A stretch of DNA of 47,055 nt from Lophium mytilinum (GCA_010093605.1 MU004201.1:541240-588294), one strand, 5' to 3'; shown: positions 21,426 to 33,269, counted from the stretch's first letter. Notes: generated from the sequence alone by a model not told the origin. Numbers and translations: made by a program.

Positions 21426-22055
21426 ATATATATCTCCTTTTTATTTGACCTACACCCCTTACTTCTAATCTTATGATTGGCCTGGAGGGCTTGGATTACT
21501 GCTCCGTTGCTTCACTCTTATCTGCATCCGTGTTATAATGGAAGGCTGTAGAGCCTCCCCATTTTACTGTGCATTTGTCCTGTTTACTACTACACGTGAG
21601 GCCGTGCATAAGGCAGTGCACGAGGCTGTACTCATAGCAAGGGTGTGCAGCACTCCCGTTTTACTATACAACTTCCCATTCCCTGTATATTCAGGCTGTT
21701 GTAACTGCTATATACATGTCTAAATACCTAAAAGCATGCCAAAACAGCTAGATTCTGATCTTATTACGGCTCCTCCGCATTAAGGGATGAAGGTGAGGAC
21801 AAGGATGTGCTTGTTTATAGCCACGCCGCAATACAAGAGTAATACACTTACTAAGATTGTCCCCACAACATTATCAAATATCTATAAAGCAGTCTCGCTC
21901 TAACAGGAGAGCACCTACTAAATGTCGTTAAAGTTAATACGTGTTGGAAGGAAAGGTGATTATTAAGCTGAAAACCCTCCATATAACGGAATCCACCCCT
22001 AGCCGCGTAATATAGCTAATAAAGAAGCCGTTTCTCTTCCTGCAAACTAACTGGA
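21426..22055. other. Start of GC-balanced island, no recognised gene
   Basis: Base composition changes abruptly here from AT-rich repeats to balanced sequence. One plus-strand open frame (21538-21723) has no recognisable motif. 21980-22040 resembles the GCTAATAA-containing repeat at 22760-23040. Confidence 0.4.
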
Positions 22056-22150
22056 TTTTAAATGCAGGCCGTTGCGTCTAAATATACAGAAATGCACCTA
22101 AGTTTTCTACCGTGGTTGCTTGCTGTAGTGAATGTCCCAATCTAACAACC
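22056..22150 (+). repeat. Direct repeat, copy 1
   Basis: AAATGCAGGCCGTTGCGTCT...GAAATGCACC...TACCGTGGTTGCTTGCTGTAG matches 22648-22762. The second copy has an extra stretch of about 20 bp in the middle. Confidence 0.75.
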
Positions 22151-22189
22151 TCCCTCAATCGAACAGTGGGCAATAATGGTGGGAAACCT

Positions 22190-22560
22190 CCTTAATGGTG
22201 AGCATCTAGTAATGAACTAAGTGAAACATGCTGTAGTGATAAAGAGCGAGTCTTGCATTGTGCATCAAGGAGTGTTGTAGATGAATGCAGTAAGGAGCGT
22301 ATTTTGATGAATGAATGGAGCATCCGTTGATGGCGGACGATGGCAATAGCGCGCGAAGGTGAAGAGGAGCGATATCCTGTGGCGATAGCTGGCAGGAGCG
22401 TTGTAGTGGTGAATGGGTAAAGCGTCTAGTATCAGTGATGGCTAACAACCTGTGATGATGGCTGATATCTTATAGTAATAGCTGGCATCCGTATGGCGAT
22501 GGCTGTGCATCTAGGAATGCATCGAAGAAGCCATCTAGGAAAGCATGCTAATGATGCTGG
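22190..22560. repeat. Degenerate short tandem repeats (GATGGC / GTGATG / GCATC motifs)
   Basis: The strand is dense in GATGGCTG..., GTGATGATGGCTG, GCATCCGT and GAATGCATCG variants at roughly 25-40 bp spacing. No stable unit could be fixed by eye. Confidence 0.45.
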
Positions 22561-22647
22561 GCGCGAGGATCTGCTATTAACACCCTGCAGGAATGGTCGG
22601 ACGACCTGAGGCTCATGGTAGCTTTGAATGAAGCCGGGCTTATTACC

Positions 22648-22762
22648 TATTAAATGCAGGCCATTGCGTCTAATGTTAGGTGGAAGATAAGCTAATATAC
22701 GGAAATGCACCCACGTTTGCTACCGTGATTACTCGCTATGGTGATTGACCTAATCTGACACC
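22648..22762 (+). repeat. Direct repeat, copy 2
   Basis: Partner of 22056-22150. The two copies bracket the degenerate repeat tract. Confidence 0.75.
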
Positions 22763-23045
22763 GGAGCAACTCTTATACCTACGCCGAGGGGCTCACTTGC
22801 ACAATCTGCCTGGTACGACTAATTGTGATGGCAAGAGTCACGGTTTTCCTCCTGCAAGCTATGCTAAGGGGCTCCTCGCCCAAGCTGCCTGGCGTGGCTA
22901 ATAAGCGCGTTCCTCTTCATCTAAACCAACCGGACAACTCTCACGTTAAAGCTGTCTAGCATAGCTTATAAGGAACGCATTTCTCCTCCTATAAACAATG
23001 CTGAGGGGCTCTTAGTCCAAGCCGCCGGCTTAGCTAATAATAACG
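22763..23045. repeat. Degenerate tandem repeat (GAGGGGCTC ... CTGCCTGGC ... GGCTAATAA)
   Basis: Landmarks GGGGCTC, CAAGCTGCC/CAAGCCGCC and GGCTAATAA or near variants recur about four times (near 22778, 22868, 22940 and 22995). Unit about 65-110 bp. Confidence 0.6.
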
Positions 23046-23399
23046 AGAATTCGGCTTCAATATTGCCCTGAACAACGTCCTTTACAACAATCTCCTAGAG
23101 ACGGCGGCAACCTCCCACCCAATAAAAGAAGGCTGTCATACGCCCACCATAAGAAGGTCCTGTTTATCATGAACGGCTAAGAACGTAGTTGGATGGCGTA
23201 TATTTTAATTCAAGGACTATCTCTAAATAGTAAAGAGTTTACGGGCTACAGCTCTAGAACTTTCAGGGAATATAGTTTAGGCGATAAGGCCTTCGGATAC
23301 CTTCTGCGCCATTGAGTGTAATAAAGTCGCATTTAATGGCCCCAACTCTTAATTCATGCCCTCTATTGAGGCTCGCTGGGCAATCTCCTGGTCTAGCTG

Positions 23400-23900
23400 A
23401 GACTGGAGAGATAAAGCTCGAGCTTGAAATTCTTTACGTCGAGTGCGCCTAAGGATTGTCAGTGTTGCCTGCGTTGTGTTGACAGCCTATTGGAGTTATA
23501 TATCAATATCTTCCGCATTACCTAGCTAGGGACCGTTGGCGTATTGAACGCATGGTAGATAATTATGAGCCTCGCTATAAGAAGCTATCTGGATCTCGTT
23601 ATCACGTTAGCCTGGAGCTCTAGGTCCTGCGGGTTGACGCTGTCTAGGACGGCCTTAATAAGGAAGCATCTCGCGGAAAGGATTAGCCAGCTCTGTTGTC
23701 GGTTAGTAGCGAGCGGCGAGCGCGAGGTAAGGCCTTCGGAGACCTCGCCCCGCTCCAGCTTAGATGATTCCTCCAGCCTAGACTTCTTTAGGCGCTCCGC
23801 CTCTTTAAGAGCCCATATCGGTTTCGGCGACAATAGATGCGGATGAGAGGGCGTATGGGGTTGAGATTTGGGCAAGGCAGATGGGGTTGCGGCGGCAGAA
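23400..23900. other. Coding-like stretch, strand undecided
   Basis: Both strands have long open frames over the same bases (23565-23846 plus, 23585-23875 minus). The minus frame is rich in Lys/Glu (WALKEAERLKKSRLEESSK). A second plus frame, with single TAG codons back-read, gives RWRIERMVDNYEPRYKKLSG. No family is recognised on either strand. Confidence 0.3.
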
Positions 23901-24088
23901 GGTGGACTAGAAGAGAGCGGTGGGTTTCAAGCTGTTTAAGACAGCCTTAAGCTAGGTAAGCCTCTCGGTAATAAGGTTGTGAAATAGATTAGCGACAGCG
24001 ACTGCGAATAAGAGAGTGTATAAAGTTTAAGATATACGCAACGTTTTATATATATAGTTATCGCTTAAAACATTAAGGGAGGTACTTA

Positions 24089-24436
24089 TTGCGACCTTTA
24101 TATAGAAGGACTATAACGCGAACCTTTAGTATGCTGCCTAGCTATGCCTCCCCGATTATATTAAAGAGGGCAACGCGAACCCGCTCCACTCTAGCAAGAT
24201 TGTTAATCGAAAAGATTATGGGGTATTTCAACAAAGCGGAAGAAGACTCGAGGATCTCGCAATCGGCGATGAGGCGGTACGATGCGCTCGTAAGAGAAGA
24301 GAAGGACTCCGTAGACGGAACAAAAGATGACCAGATAATGGATTGCTTGATTAATATAGTTGTTTTGCGGCGCACGCCGCATGGACGTCCAGCTAGAGTC
24401 TCCTCCAGCCACCCGGGCAGTTTACAAAAACTCTAG
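24089..24436 (+). CDS. Hypothetical ORF, 115 codons
   Basis: A plus-strand open frame with a charged centre (KIMGYFNKAEEDSRISQSAM, about 24217-24276). A putative translation of this length without TAG/TAA is notable in this window, but two minus-strand frames overlap it and no domain is recognised. It may be a fragment of a decayed gene. Confidence 0.3.
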   Translation: MRPLYRRTITRTFSMLPSYASPIILKRATRTRSTLARLLIEKIMGYFNKAEEDSRISQSAMRRYDALVREEKDSVDGTKDDQIMDCLINIVVLRRTPHGRPARVSSSHPGSLQKL

Positions 24437-24439
24437 GAG

Positions 24440-25150
24440 TAGGTTCCAGACGTATACCAGCCACAAGAAAACCCGGTACTTAGAGCAAACCGAAGTATTC
24501 TAAGGGGAAAGTGCCTAATACTAGTATATGCCCGTTCCTCCCCTTTATGCATCTTCCTTGGCTGCAGCCATTACCTGTAGATACACGTGGTAATTCTCTA
24601 GTGCCTATAAGGCCCTAATGTATACTACAGCGCTTACTAGTATATACTGTAGGTAGTTAGCTAGCGGGTGTTCTTATAGATATTAGGATCATTAATATCT
24701 TACACTAAGGCGGCCTCTTCTCCCGTGCCTACTGGCCTAGGAGTGCTAAATCTGCTAAGACTGCGTGCGTGGATATAGCACAATCATGCCACCCACAGTT
24801 ATGCCAACTAGTGTTAATCTTAACTGTAAGCATGTATTGCTGTCCCGTACGGTTAAGCCCTGTGCTGTTATTGGGTCCGGAAGGTTTATGCAGATCTAGG
24901 GAAACTGCAAGCTGCAGAACGCTGCATTACTAGGTACTGTACTTTCTTAGCATCTACCTAACAGTCTTAGATCCCTGATTTCAATGTCGCCGTAGTATTT
25001 GTGCCAATGTAATGGTTTCTCGCGATAAGGGTTGGTGTAAAGAGGCGCAAAACGCGTTTGCAAAATCGGCTCCCTGGGGCAACATCGCGAATAACGTCCT
25101 AAACATGTCTAGAGACTTTCGTTAAAGCGATAGTTCTGCTTATTAGACCC
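24440..25150. other. Intergenic, nothing recognised
   Basis: GC-balanced sequence with no long frame, tandem repeat or RNA-like structure that I can support. Confidence 0.4.
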
Positions 25151-25157
25151 CGACGAG

Positions 25158-25376
25158 CTAATTGCGGTTAGCTTTATTAATTGTTGCAATGTATGTTCGA
25201 ATAGTTAGCTCGTTAGGTGTGTAGTGTTTTTTAAGATAACCATGCCAGGTTGCGGAGAACCCAGCAATAACTGGAACATTATATGCTAAAAGGCCTCTAA
25301 GGGCAGTTAACTCCCTAAATATAAGAATGCTTGGAAGCCAGGCGGCTGCATAGGTGGTGGAAATCAATTGTCGCAA
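25158..25376 (-). CDS. Hypothetical ORF, 72 codons
   Basis: A minus-strand open frame (MRQLISTTYAAAWLPSILIF...). No motif was recognised. It may be a remnant. The opposite strand is open only in shorter pieces. Confidence 0.2.
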   Translation of the reverse strand: MRQLISTTYAAAWLPSILIFRELTALRGLLAYNVPVIAGFSATWHGYLKKHYTPNELTIRTYIATINKANRN

Positions 25377-25559
25377 GAAGGAAGAGGCAAGGAAGATGGG
25401 CCGGCGGTTAACCCTTAGACCTCCGCTCTACACCGGGTACCCCCGAGGTTTAGCCCTGTCTGTCTATTGCTCGGGCCTTTCTAAACCTACCTCTACCTCC
25501 CCACACTCCCTGCGCAGGGTGTTAGGAAGGCCCGAATAGCTGCTTAACTCTAATCAGAC

Positions 25560-26400
25560 GTCCGGACTTACTCTCGAGGAGTCCGCCCAGGCGTTGCGGG
25601 GCTACGCATCGTATCGCACGCATAGCAAGGTCTCCGCCATCCTCACCCTCTATTATCTCAACTTCAAGTACGCTCAATAACCAGTCCTGCGCTTGCTCAT
25701 ATAAGCATTAGCGGACGCGACCTTACGCAGTATACCTATTATCCGGAACTAACTTGCAAATAAGAGGCTAATAGAGGCTGCAGGACTATTCGACAGCCTT
25801 GCGTATGTTAGCTAATACTAGAGAGTTAAAGCTTAAGAGATCTACTGCAAGGTAAAGGAGCTGCTAATTAAGAAGGGCAATATATTAGATTAGCCGCATG
25901 CGATTTTAATACACCGAGACCTCGCTGCAGCTTTAACGATATATATAGTGGCTTGTACTACCCCCAGACTATCTATTACTACTTAGCAGCAGCGTTGTTG
26001 CGAACTGCCTGCGCCGCGTTAGAATACATAGCCCTCGGTCTACGTAACCCCGTCACCAACCGCCCATTTTCCATCGCGTCGCAATTCCCGACTACTACCT
26101 TACGAAGCTTGCGGAGACTCGAGCAATAGCTAGAATATACTTGCCTATAGATCCTACCCGAACGAGCTATAATATCTGCTAAAAGACCTCTCTAGGCAAT
26201 TGTCTCGCGCCCGCTAAGATAAGTATCGGCGGGGGCGACCTTCACTAGTACGCCCGCCACCCGGAGCCGAATCGCAATTAAAAGGCTAATGGAGGGGTTT
26301 CACTTTAAGAATCCGTAGCGAGTGTGATCTAATGAAAATTGCTAGCATTAGTGGTCTTTTCTAAAGAACGCTTGTATGCAGTTACAACAAAGCCTTAATG
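25560..26400 (+). pseudogene. Decayed plus-strand gene, unrecognised
   Basis: A plus-strand frame reads LTLEESAQALRGYASYRTHS near 25570-25630, and continues through TAA/TAG codons with KVSAILTLYYLNFKYA, LVANKRLIEAAGLFDSL-like text and KVKELLIKKGNILD near 25850-25895. Stops in this frame are TAA or TAG, as expected from Gln/Trp loss. A later frame shift leads to a basic Arg/Pro-rich segment (YRRGRPSLVRPPPGAESQL, near 26220-26280). No family was recognised. Confidence 0.4.
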
Positions 26401-26409
26401 GCCGGTAAG

Positions 26410-26815
26410 AGTGCACGGGGGAGGAGAGTAGTAGGGGCTCACGTCGTAATGCTACACTTTGGAAGTCCGGAGCGGGAAGGGGGGAGAGGGGAAAGGGAAA
26501 AGGGCAGCGGGCCGCTCCCATTGTGATGCTGCCTGCACTTTAAGAGTCCGGAGTGGGAAGGGGGAGAGGGGGAAAGGGAAGCGGGCCACTTCTATTGTAA
26601 TGCTGCACTTGGAGATTCCAAAGCAAAGAGGCCCCCGAGGAGAGGGGAAAAGGGAGAAGGGAGCGGGACGCTCCTATCGTGATGCTGCACTATAAGGTTC
26701 CGGAGCGGAGAGGGCGGAGAGGGAAAGGGGAGAGGGGAGCGGGCCGCTCGCATCGTGATGCTGCACTTTAAGATTCCGGAGCGGAGAGGGGAGGGAGGGG
26801 AAAGGAAATGTTGTC
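26410..26815. repeat. About 80-bp purine-rich minisatellite
   Basis: Four to five copies of a unit containing GATGCTGCACTTTAAGATTC + CGGAGCGG + a GGGGAGAGGGGAAAGG tract + GAGCGGGCCGCTC. The CGGGCCGCTC element can pair with GAGCGG next to it. The plus-strand open frame at 26459-26695 only reflects the repeat. Confidence 0.92.
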
Positions 26816-27420
26816 CTTTGTTAGAACTATGTGGTCTTATTGGCGTATAACTTTGAATAGTTATAGTTGTGTTAGTTATTAAACGTGCTAATCGTAAAGA
26901 TAATGTAATGGATTAGTGTTATATTTAAAGTCTTGTAAAGGAGTGCCGGCCTTACTATAGCACGGCGGTATAAGCCTCTACTAAGGGTGGTGAAATATTA
27001 TTTAGATTATAAAAACTTTGCATTTATTACGCAGGAGATACTATGGTGGACGTGTAAGAGTTATAATCTCCTACTAGCATATACTTGGGTAAGATCTAGT
27101 AATATAGGCTACGGATAGATGATGTAATGTGGAGATGACGCTGCATGTTAGCGCCAGGCCTATCCGGGGTTGGCGGCTGCACGGTCCAGTCTCGGGTTAC
27201 ACTACGTGCTTGTTTGCCTGTGGCATTTCCACCACAACTTTCTATATACTGTTGTGCTGTGGCCGGTAGCTATAGACTTTAGGTAGTGCGCAGGCGTTAC
27301 GCGATAGTTTTATTAGTGTCTAATAGTTATATAAGCCTCACGTGCCGTAGCGGAAGTAACATGTTTATTCTATCTCTAAATGGCGCAACTAATGGAAGGA
27401 TAACCTAGTAAATGGAGTGC
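26816..27420. other. Intergenic, nothing recognised
   Basis: No long frame or repeat was seen. Composition is balanced. Confidence 0.4.
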
Positions 27421-27459
27421 GATGGCTTTATTAGTTCGGGTTAGTTGGAGGTTAGAGGG

Positions 27460-27690
27460 TTTGGATGTTTCATTGGATGTTTTCTTTCCGTCTTGCCATG
27501 TTTTCTTTCCGTCTCGCTATGTTTTCTTTCCGTCTCGCCATGCGCTCATTTTGTGGCTCGCCATGCGCTCATTTCGTGGCTCGCCTCGCGCTTATTTCGT
27601 GGCTCGCCTCGCTCTCATTTTGTGGCTCGCCTCGCTCTCATTTCGTGGCTCGCCTCGCTCTCATTTCGTAGCGCCTCGCTCTTATTGCTC
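27460..27690. repeat. 21/23-bp minisatellite (TTTCGTGGCTCGCCTCGCTCTCA)
   Basis: Three 21-bp units of the form CATGTTTTCTTTCCGTCTCGC are followed by six 23-bp units CTCATTTCGTGGCTCGCCTCG with C/T variation. All three plus frames are open across it, an effect of the repeat composition and not evidence of genes. Confidence 0.92.
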
Positions 27691-27977
27691 TCGCTCTCGT
27701 CTCTCCTACAGTTGCTCGCCGGTCTCCCTTCACCTAAGAGTTGCCGCTCTTCGTCACTCGTGTAATGAGTCTCTCGGAACCCGAGCACTAACGGCCGTAG
27801 GCTTAGTATACAAAACAACACGTTAGTAGTTAGTAAACATCGCCAAGAAGAAGCGCGTTACCACGCACGCTTTCTCCCTCTACGAGCCTCCCCCCACTTA
27901 TGCAGCGCGAGCGGCAGCTATTAATATACTCCTTGTAAACCTCCTTATATCTGCACTAAGCCTCCACTATTAACCTG

Positions 27978-29735
27978 ATGCAGAAACATTCCGCAATTAC
28001 GCTTCCTACGACTCTCTTTTCTAATCCTCTTCCCGTCCCCAGCGCCGTCGGAACTAGACACCCGCCCCCGCAACAGTCTACCTTTTGGGCCGGAACTGTG
28101 ACAGCATCTATAGGCCGTACATATACTTGTGGATGTGGTACAGTATTATCGCGCTCTAACCGATCTAGGCATCTCACACATCTTGAATGCCCTCGGGACG
28201 ACAATCGTAGCTCCCCCAAGACACCCACGTATAAATGTAGCTGTAATAAAACTCTTAGTAGTTAAAACTACCTTAGGAATAAACGCGGCAAGCACCGTGA
28301 CTATTTATTTGTTAAAGTAGATCGCCGCCTTGCCATAACCGGACGAAGCTACAGGTGTAGATGTGGCGAAGTACTTAGTGTTACCTACAGGGCCAGACAT
28401 CGCAAGGGCAGGCATTGTACGTGTCTAGACCCAGAGCGGTTAGGATTAGCCGCGGCCTTGGTGTTAGGTGGTAGTGCAAATTAAGAGGAGATCTAACGCG
28501 CGCATACTCTAGTATAGGCATCTATCGTGGACTACTCTAATAAAACTAACCCTAATTACTTTAAAGATATTATAATTCTAATGCCGGACCTGGGCATGCA
28601 CCCTACTGTCGCACACTGCCCTTTCTTTAAGCGCCGGCGGTTTTCCACCCTGCAGAAGCATCTGGGACACGGTCTTGCATTTCTCCGCGTTGGCGTGCCT
28701 ACTGTTTACTAAGCAATTACTATAATGGAGGTCCTAAGACCTAACTATCGCCGGCCGGTTGTCTACAGGACACTATAATCACTCCTTGGCGACGAAGACT
28801 ATCCGCCAGCATTCTATAAAGTAACTGACGAGGGCGCCTATAGTGCTATTGTTATAGTCGACTATAATAGCGACCTTGCGTGCACTGTAAAGTTCCGACA
28901 ACTCTCTAACTACGTGCAAAACTGGTCCACTGCCACCGGGCGCCGTTTGAGGCTTTTCCCCTCGATTGCCGAAATGGAATGGAACAATGCCAAGGTCCAC
29001 GATATTCTAGCTCTTAATAAGTTCGCGATGCAGGCTGCAAAGCTTGGAGACTGTAATTTAGGCTACTGGCCTTAAACTTACTACAGCTATAACGGCGGAT
29101 TATGTACCCTCTTGCGGCAAGCGTCTGTTCTCAAAGGTAGTTATAGTTTAGGATCGAACCATGTTTAATACCTTAAGCGCCGTCGCGACCCAAGGCTCCA
29201 GTGTAGATAGCGGGCAGACACTGTGTATAAGCGTTGCGAGAGTAGTGGTCTTAGACTTTATTTCTATTAGGAAGCCGTCGCTACCTTTGCTAGCATCGGG
29301 GAGTTAAGGGTATTAATTGCCACGGTACCCAGCCTAAGTGGCTTGCGCGGCCGCGAAGCATGTGTTAAGAGCATTGTGCACACCAGCTTTAACAAGAAGA
29401 AGGTAGCCGTTACTCCGTTCCTCCCTGTAAGTGGCTGCGAGCCTTTCTAGGCACGTGCTGCTCCCCTTAACGTTGACAAGTTACGGGCCTATGCTCTTAG
29501 AGTGGTCAATTATCTTTAAAGTAGGGCAGATTGGAAAGCTTACTACGAGACCCTTAAAGTTGGAGTACGATTAGATATTAGTATTTCGCCCGGGAAGAAC
29601 CCCCGGTTTTTTGTAAACGAGATTACAAGATTTCAACAAGGGTGCTAGTTCTTAAGTTGCACTCCTTCGCCTCATCTTGGAGTAGTTAGTGCGTTTGCGA
29701 GAGCACTGCGCAATTATTTCCCTTCTCTTCCTTAA
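27978..29735 (+). pseudogene. Decayed gene: three CxC...H repeats and an ATP-grasp-like C-terminus
   Basis: A single plus frame runs about 585 codons without a frame change. It is broken by about 13 internal stops, all TAA or TAG and none TGA, which indicates a real gene hit by C:G-to-T:A change. Near the N-terminus three similar units occur: YTCGCGTVLSRSNRSRHL (about 28117), YKCSCNKTLSS (about 28230) and YRCRCGEVLSVTYRARH (about 28350), each Y-x-C-x-C with a downstream basic His motif, perhaps metal-binding. The C-terminal half has VLKGSYSLGSNH (about 29130), FY*EAVATFASIGELRVLI (about 29260) and GVRLDISISPG...FFVNEITR (about 29565-29630). The last resembles the Asp...Asn-Glu metal site of ATP-grasp-like fungal proteins. 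Function unknown; ATP-grasp is an inference. Confidence 0.6.
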
Positions 29736-29748
29736 CTAGGGCGAGTAC

Positions 29749-29946
29749 GTGGCTCGCGCTACAACTCTGTTAGAAAGGTGGCAACAAAAGGGAAGGTTCT
29801 ATGTGCTTGTATTCGGGGTGCATGTAGCGAGAGAGTTGGTGTGCACCGCGTGGGGGGCTGGCGTCCATCTAGCCATGGACGTGACTTTTGGGTTTGGGGA
29901 TTATAACTGCATTATTGGTAGTAAAGCAGTTACAACGTTAATGTAG
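29749..29946 (+). CDS. Hypothetical ORF, 65 codons
   Basis: It starts 14 bases after the previous pseudogene's final stop, on the same strand and in a different frame. There is no recognisable motif and it may be chance. Confidence 0.15.
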   Translation: MARATTLLERWQQKGRFYVLVFGVHVARELVCTAWGAGVHLAMDVTFGFGDYNCIIGSKAVTTLM

Positions 29947-29949
29947 TTA

Positions 29950-31740
29950 TGTAACATGGAATATATTAGATCCGAACCGCCGACCTTAGCATAGAATAGT
30001 GCCACGCTCAGGCCGCTGGTATTATCGCCCCTTACTTTCACCAAACTCGTCGGATAAATACCGAGATCTCTTTTGTAGTAGTCTTCTTAGTCTCCTCTTT
30101 CTTAAGATGCATGGAATGGAAATCCGCAGCTAGGTTTAGCCCCGGGCAGTTCACCTCCTTAGAGCTAAGTTGTTAGCTGATCCCGATGCTATCCTCTATG
30201 GCTCTTTTCCTTTTGCGTAATTGGATATTCATGCTTCCTTAAACGTATACGCCCAGGCGAGGGCTACAGATTGCGTTACCCCATCTCTAATGATACTCAT
30301 TTATCGCTCCGGAGTCCCGATAACGACCTATGACCTGGAATGCCCTAGGCTCTTCTAGCATTCTAGATTATTATTACGCGTAATTCCTTCCATTTCTATA
30401 ACGTGCAGAACTATCGCATGCCCCGGTCTTTACAGTTAAGAATAAGCTATCCCTATCTATGCGATCCCACGTCTTATAGACTATGGAATCTTCAATTGCG
30501 ATAGCGGAGACAACAATAGTGAATAACGGTTGAGAAAGTAGATTTGGTCGAGTGGGCGCGCCGATTAGAGACAACGGACGCTACCTAGCAAGAAGTTAGT
30601 TGGCTGCGTTGCTAGAAGACTATTTTACTGAGTAGTGCTCTATGTAGGCCAAAGGTTAGCTTTTAAACTTAATAATGGAAAGAACGGAGGCTTACAGGGA
30701 CCGGGCGTTTAATCCCGAGTGCTCCAACCTGGTTCATGGAGCAACCGTAGCCACGTTCTTCGGGGCCGTTAACGTAGATAATGAATTGTCTAAGGTAGTC
30801 TAATAGGGCTAGCAAGGACCTGCTACAAAACGTTGCTTCTGCTTCCCAGGCACTATTTTGGTAGATCCCTAATCTTCTACGCCGGGGTGTAATTCTTCTA
30901 TATGCGGTCTTTAGTAGAACTGCCCTAAGACTGTTAAGTTTAAGCTTCTGCAAGGGTGCGATAATATGACTGTGTCTTTTAAAATATTAACCGTACTATC
31001 CAAAGAAAGCTAGACCGGATTCAAGCTTATAGAGCGTCTCTGGTAATCTTAGTTCTTAAATGCTTCCGCCCTTCCATAGTAACGTCCTACCTCCTTAACC
31101 AACGTTAGTGGACGGACACGACGAGTATGTGGTAAAAAAGATCGTCTAGCGTAGCCGTGGTTAAATATGCTTGCAAAGCTGCACTGTCTACTCCATCCCG
31201 TTAATACGTTCTAGGAATCTTTTCGAAGATGCGAGGGTTGCACTTGTTGCGGTTAAACGGGTTATAAAAGAAGCGGTCCTCCGCGCTTTCCCATCTATTG
31301 TCTTAACTAGGTCCATTCTTCCGCCCGCCGTCTCCGTTAGTGCCATAGAGCTGTTGAGTGGATGTAAGATAATAAAAGCTACGTCTAGAAGTAAAGGTAG
31401 CTAGTCGGCTTGCTAGAAGACTGTTTCATTAATTACAGCTCCCGAAGTAGGCAGAAGTTAGATCTTATACTTGAGATACGAAAACACGGAAGCTTCCCCG
31501 CGGGCTTGTTACCTCCCGTCACCGTGAGCGCCGAGTGCAGCGTCCTCGTGGCCCCATGCTCCCCCGGCCTATAGTTATCTTTATCTTGCGGTCTAGCAGT
31601 AATGCCCCCCAACATCTCAATCCTATATAGGTTTACGGCATGCACGCTGCTAACGAAACAGTCTTTTATACAGGGGGCTAGGAGGCCTTTTCCACGCTCT
31701 TAGAGTTTTTTGCGGTTGTGCTAGATCCTTCTTACTGGTC
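29950..31740. other. Decayed gene remnants, strand undecided
   Basis: Coding-like text appears on both strands when TAA/TAG are back-read. Minus strand 30150-30400 gives LEEPRAFQVIGRYRDSGAIN and NIQLRKRKRAIEDSIG. Plus strand 30680-30990 gives RDRAFNPECSNLVHGATVAT and KFKLLQGCDNMTVSFKILT. A plus open frame runs at 31171-31404 and a minus frame at 30669-30953. Composition bias makes the choice unsafe. At least one former gene is likely. Confidence 0.35.
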
Positions 31741-31974
31741 TTTAGCTTCTTCGGAATAAGAATCCTGGTGATGACGATGAAAGATAAGGATAAGGAAGAT
31801 AGACAAGGTGTCGGGAGCTATGCCGCGCAATTTATGGTGTTTGTTAGCGTAACATAGAGACGGCGTATGGGCATTTAAGAACGCCTGCACTAATGGTGGA
31901 GCTTGGAGACACGGTTGTTTTATGCCTTAAGAACACATTAAAGGCGGATATAACACCGGAGCGAATGGAGTTGC

Positions 31975-32165
31975 ACGGGAGAGAAGGGAGAGTGTTCCTA
32001 TCCCTGGGAGCATAGATTGATATTGCGTGGATGCTAAGGGAGGGATTAGGGGGGGGAGGGGAGAGGAGAGTGTTTCTATCTTTGGGAGTATAGAGTGATG
32101 TTGCATAGACGCTAAGGGAGGGATTAGACGAGGTTAGAGAGGGGAAAGGGTTTCTATCCCTGTAT
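31975..32165. repeat. About 80-bp minisatellite
   Basis: Two full units and part of a third, built around GAGTGTTTCTATCYYTGGGA, GCATAGAYTGATRTTGCRT and GCTAAGGGAGGGATTAG. The overlapping minus frame (31844-32170) is open across the repeat and shows periodic DRNTL...NPSLS text. Confidence 0.85.
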
Positions 32166-32169
32166 GACA

Positions 32170-33250
32170 CGCGATGTATAGAAGGGCGTGCATGAGAAAG
32201 CCTAGGGGTAACAGGGCAAGTACTACGGTTTGAACACGCAAAAAGCCTCTATATGCGGTGGCTATAATATCTTGGATCTAAGAATATAGGTGCCGCTTCA
32301 GGACCACTAAATTCTAGCAGAGCGCAGTGGCGTCTTAGAAAGACTGCTTTTATCTTCGACTATAAACCAGGGGACCGCAGTGGTAGGGAAGCTCTTGTAG
32401 CTTTAATATTTGTAGCGGAAGGGGGAATCGCGTGGATAAGAAGATAGTATATAAGGCTACAGATTGAAGGCTTTATAGGTAGGATTTGCACGGTAAGGTA
32501 GAGCATGGAGGCATATCTGACGACTACCAACTAGGTTAGGAATTACCGTAGTAGAGGACTTGCATTCTAGCATGTAAAAGTAAATTTACTAGCCAGTTAA
32601 GGAAGGCTTTAAGGCACCCCAGGCGGCGGCACTATTTTAGAAGGCCCGGCCTTTTTCTTCTATATTTAATATGCGAAGCTACATCTAGGCATTTAGCTTT
32701 GGGCTTTATTTTAGAATGGTAAAATGAATGTTTTGCACATACAAACTTGGGTATTGAGGCACGCCTAGCAGCGCGATATATTTAGAAGAGCTGCTCTTCT
32801 TCTGCTCTTATTTATAAAGCCCTATTATAACCTTTGTGTCGCAGGACTTATATTAGCTTCGCTGGCAGGGGACTTGCGTGGTTGGACTAGCCCTTGAGCT
32901 ACTTGCCAGGTCACAGAAGATGGGATATCAAGCATTAACTTAGAGCTCCCAACTCTTAGGGAAGCCATCTACTTTAGCTTCTATTAGGCTGAAAGGTATG
33001 TTTTCTAGATTAAGAGAGACCACTCTAAAGCAGTGCCAGACGGCCTTAAACATCTTATTTAACTTTTCACTCTTCCATCTTACTTTATAAGACACGCCAA
33101 GATAAGCTTATAGAAATTTAATAGCAATATTAACTCACCACAGATTTCCTATATTAACTTTCCGTAGTTCCGTCCCAGACGCCTTCCGATCTACTGCACG
33201 AACAGTGTAGCGTTTTACCGCAGTCTACATTAGTCAAAAAAAAGGAAGGC
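32170..33250. other. No gene recognised
   Basis: Short frames only. There is slight similarity to a coding strand on the minus side (RVGSSKLMLDIPSSV near 32910-32955) but no domain. AT content rises between 32640 and 33120. Confidence 0.3.
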
Positions 33251-33269
33251 AGTAAGATAAGACTCTATC

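Noticed and set aside
26459-26695. Arg/Gly/Lys-rich frame of 78 codons
   Set aside because: It follows the purine-rich minisatellite; no independent coding signal.
27422-27826. Three overlapping plus-strand frames of 68-134 codons
   Set aside because: All are open because the 21/23-bp minisatellite lacks stops; the peptide text is periodic.
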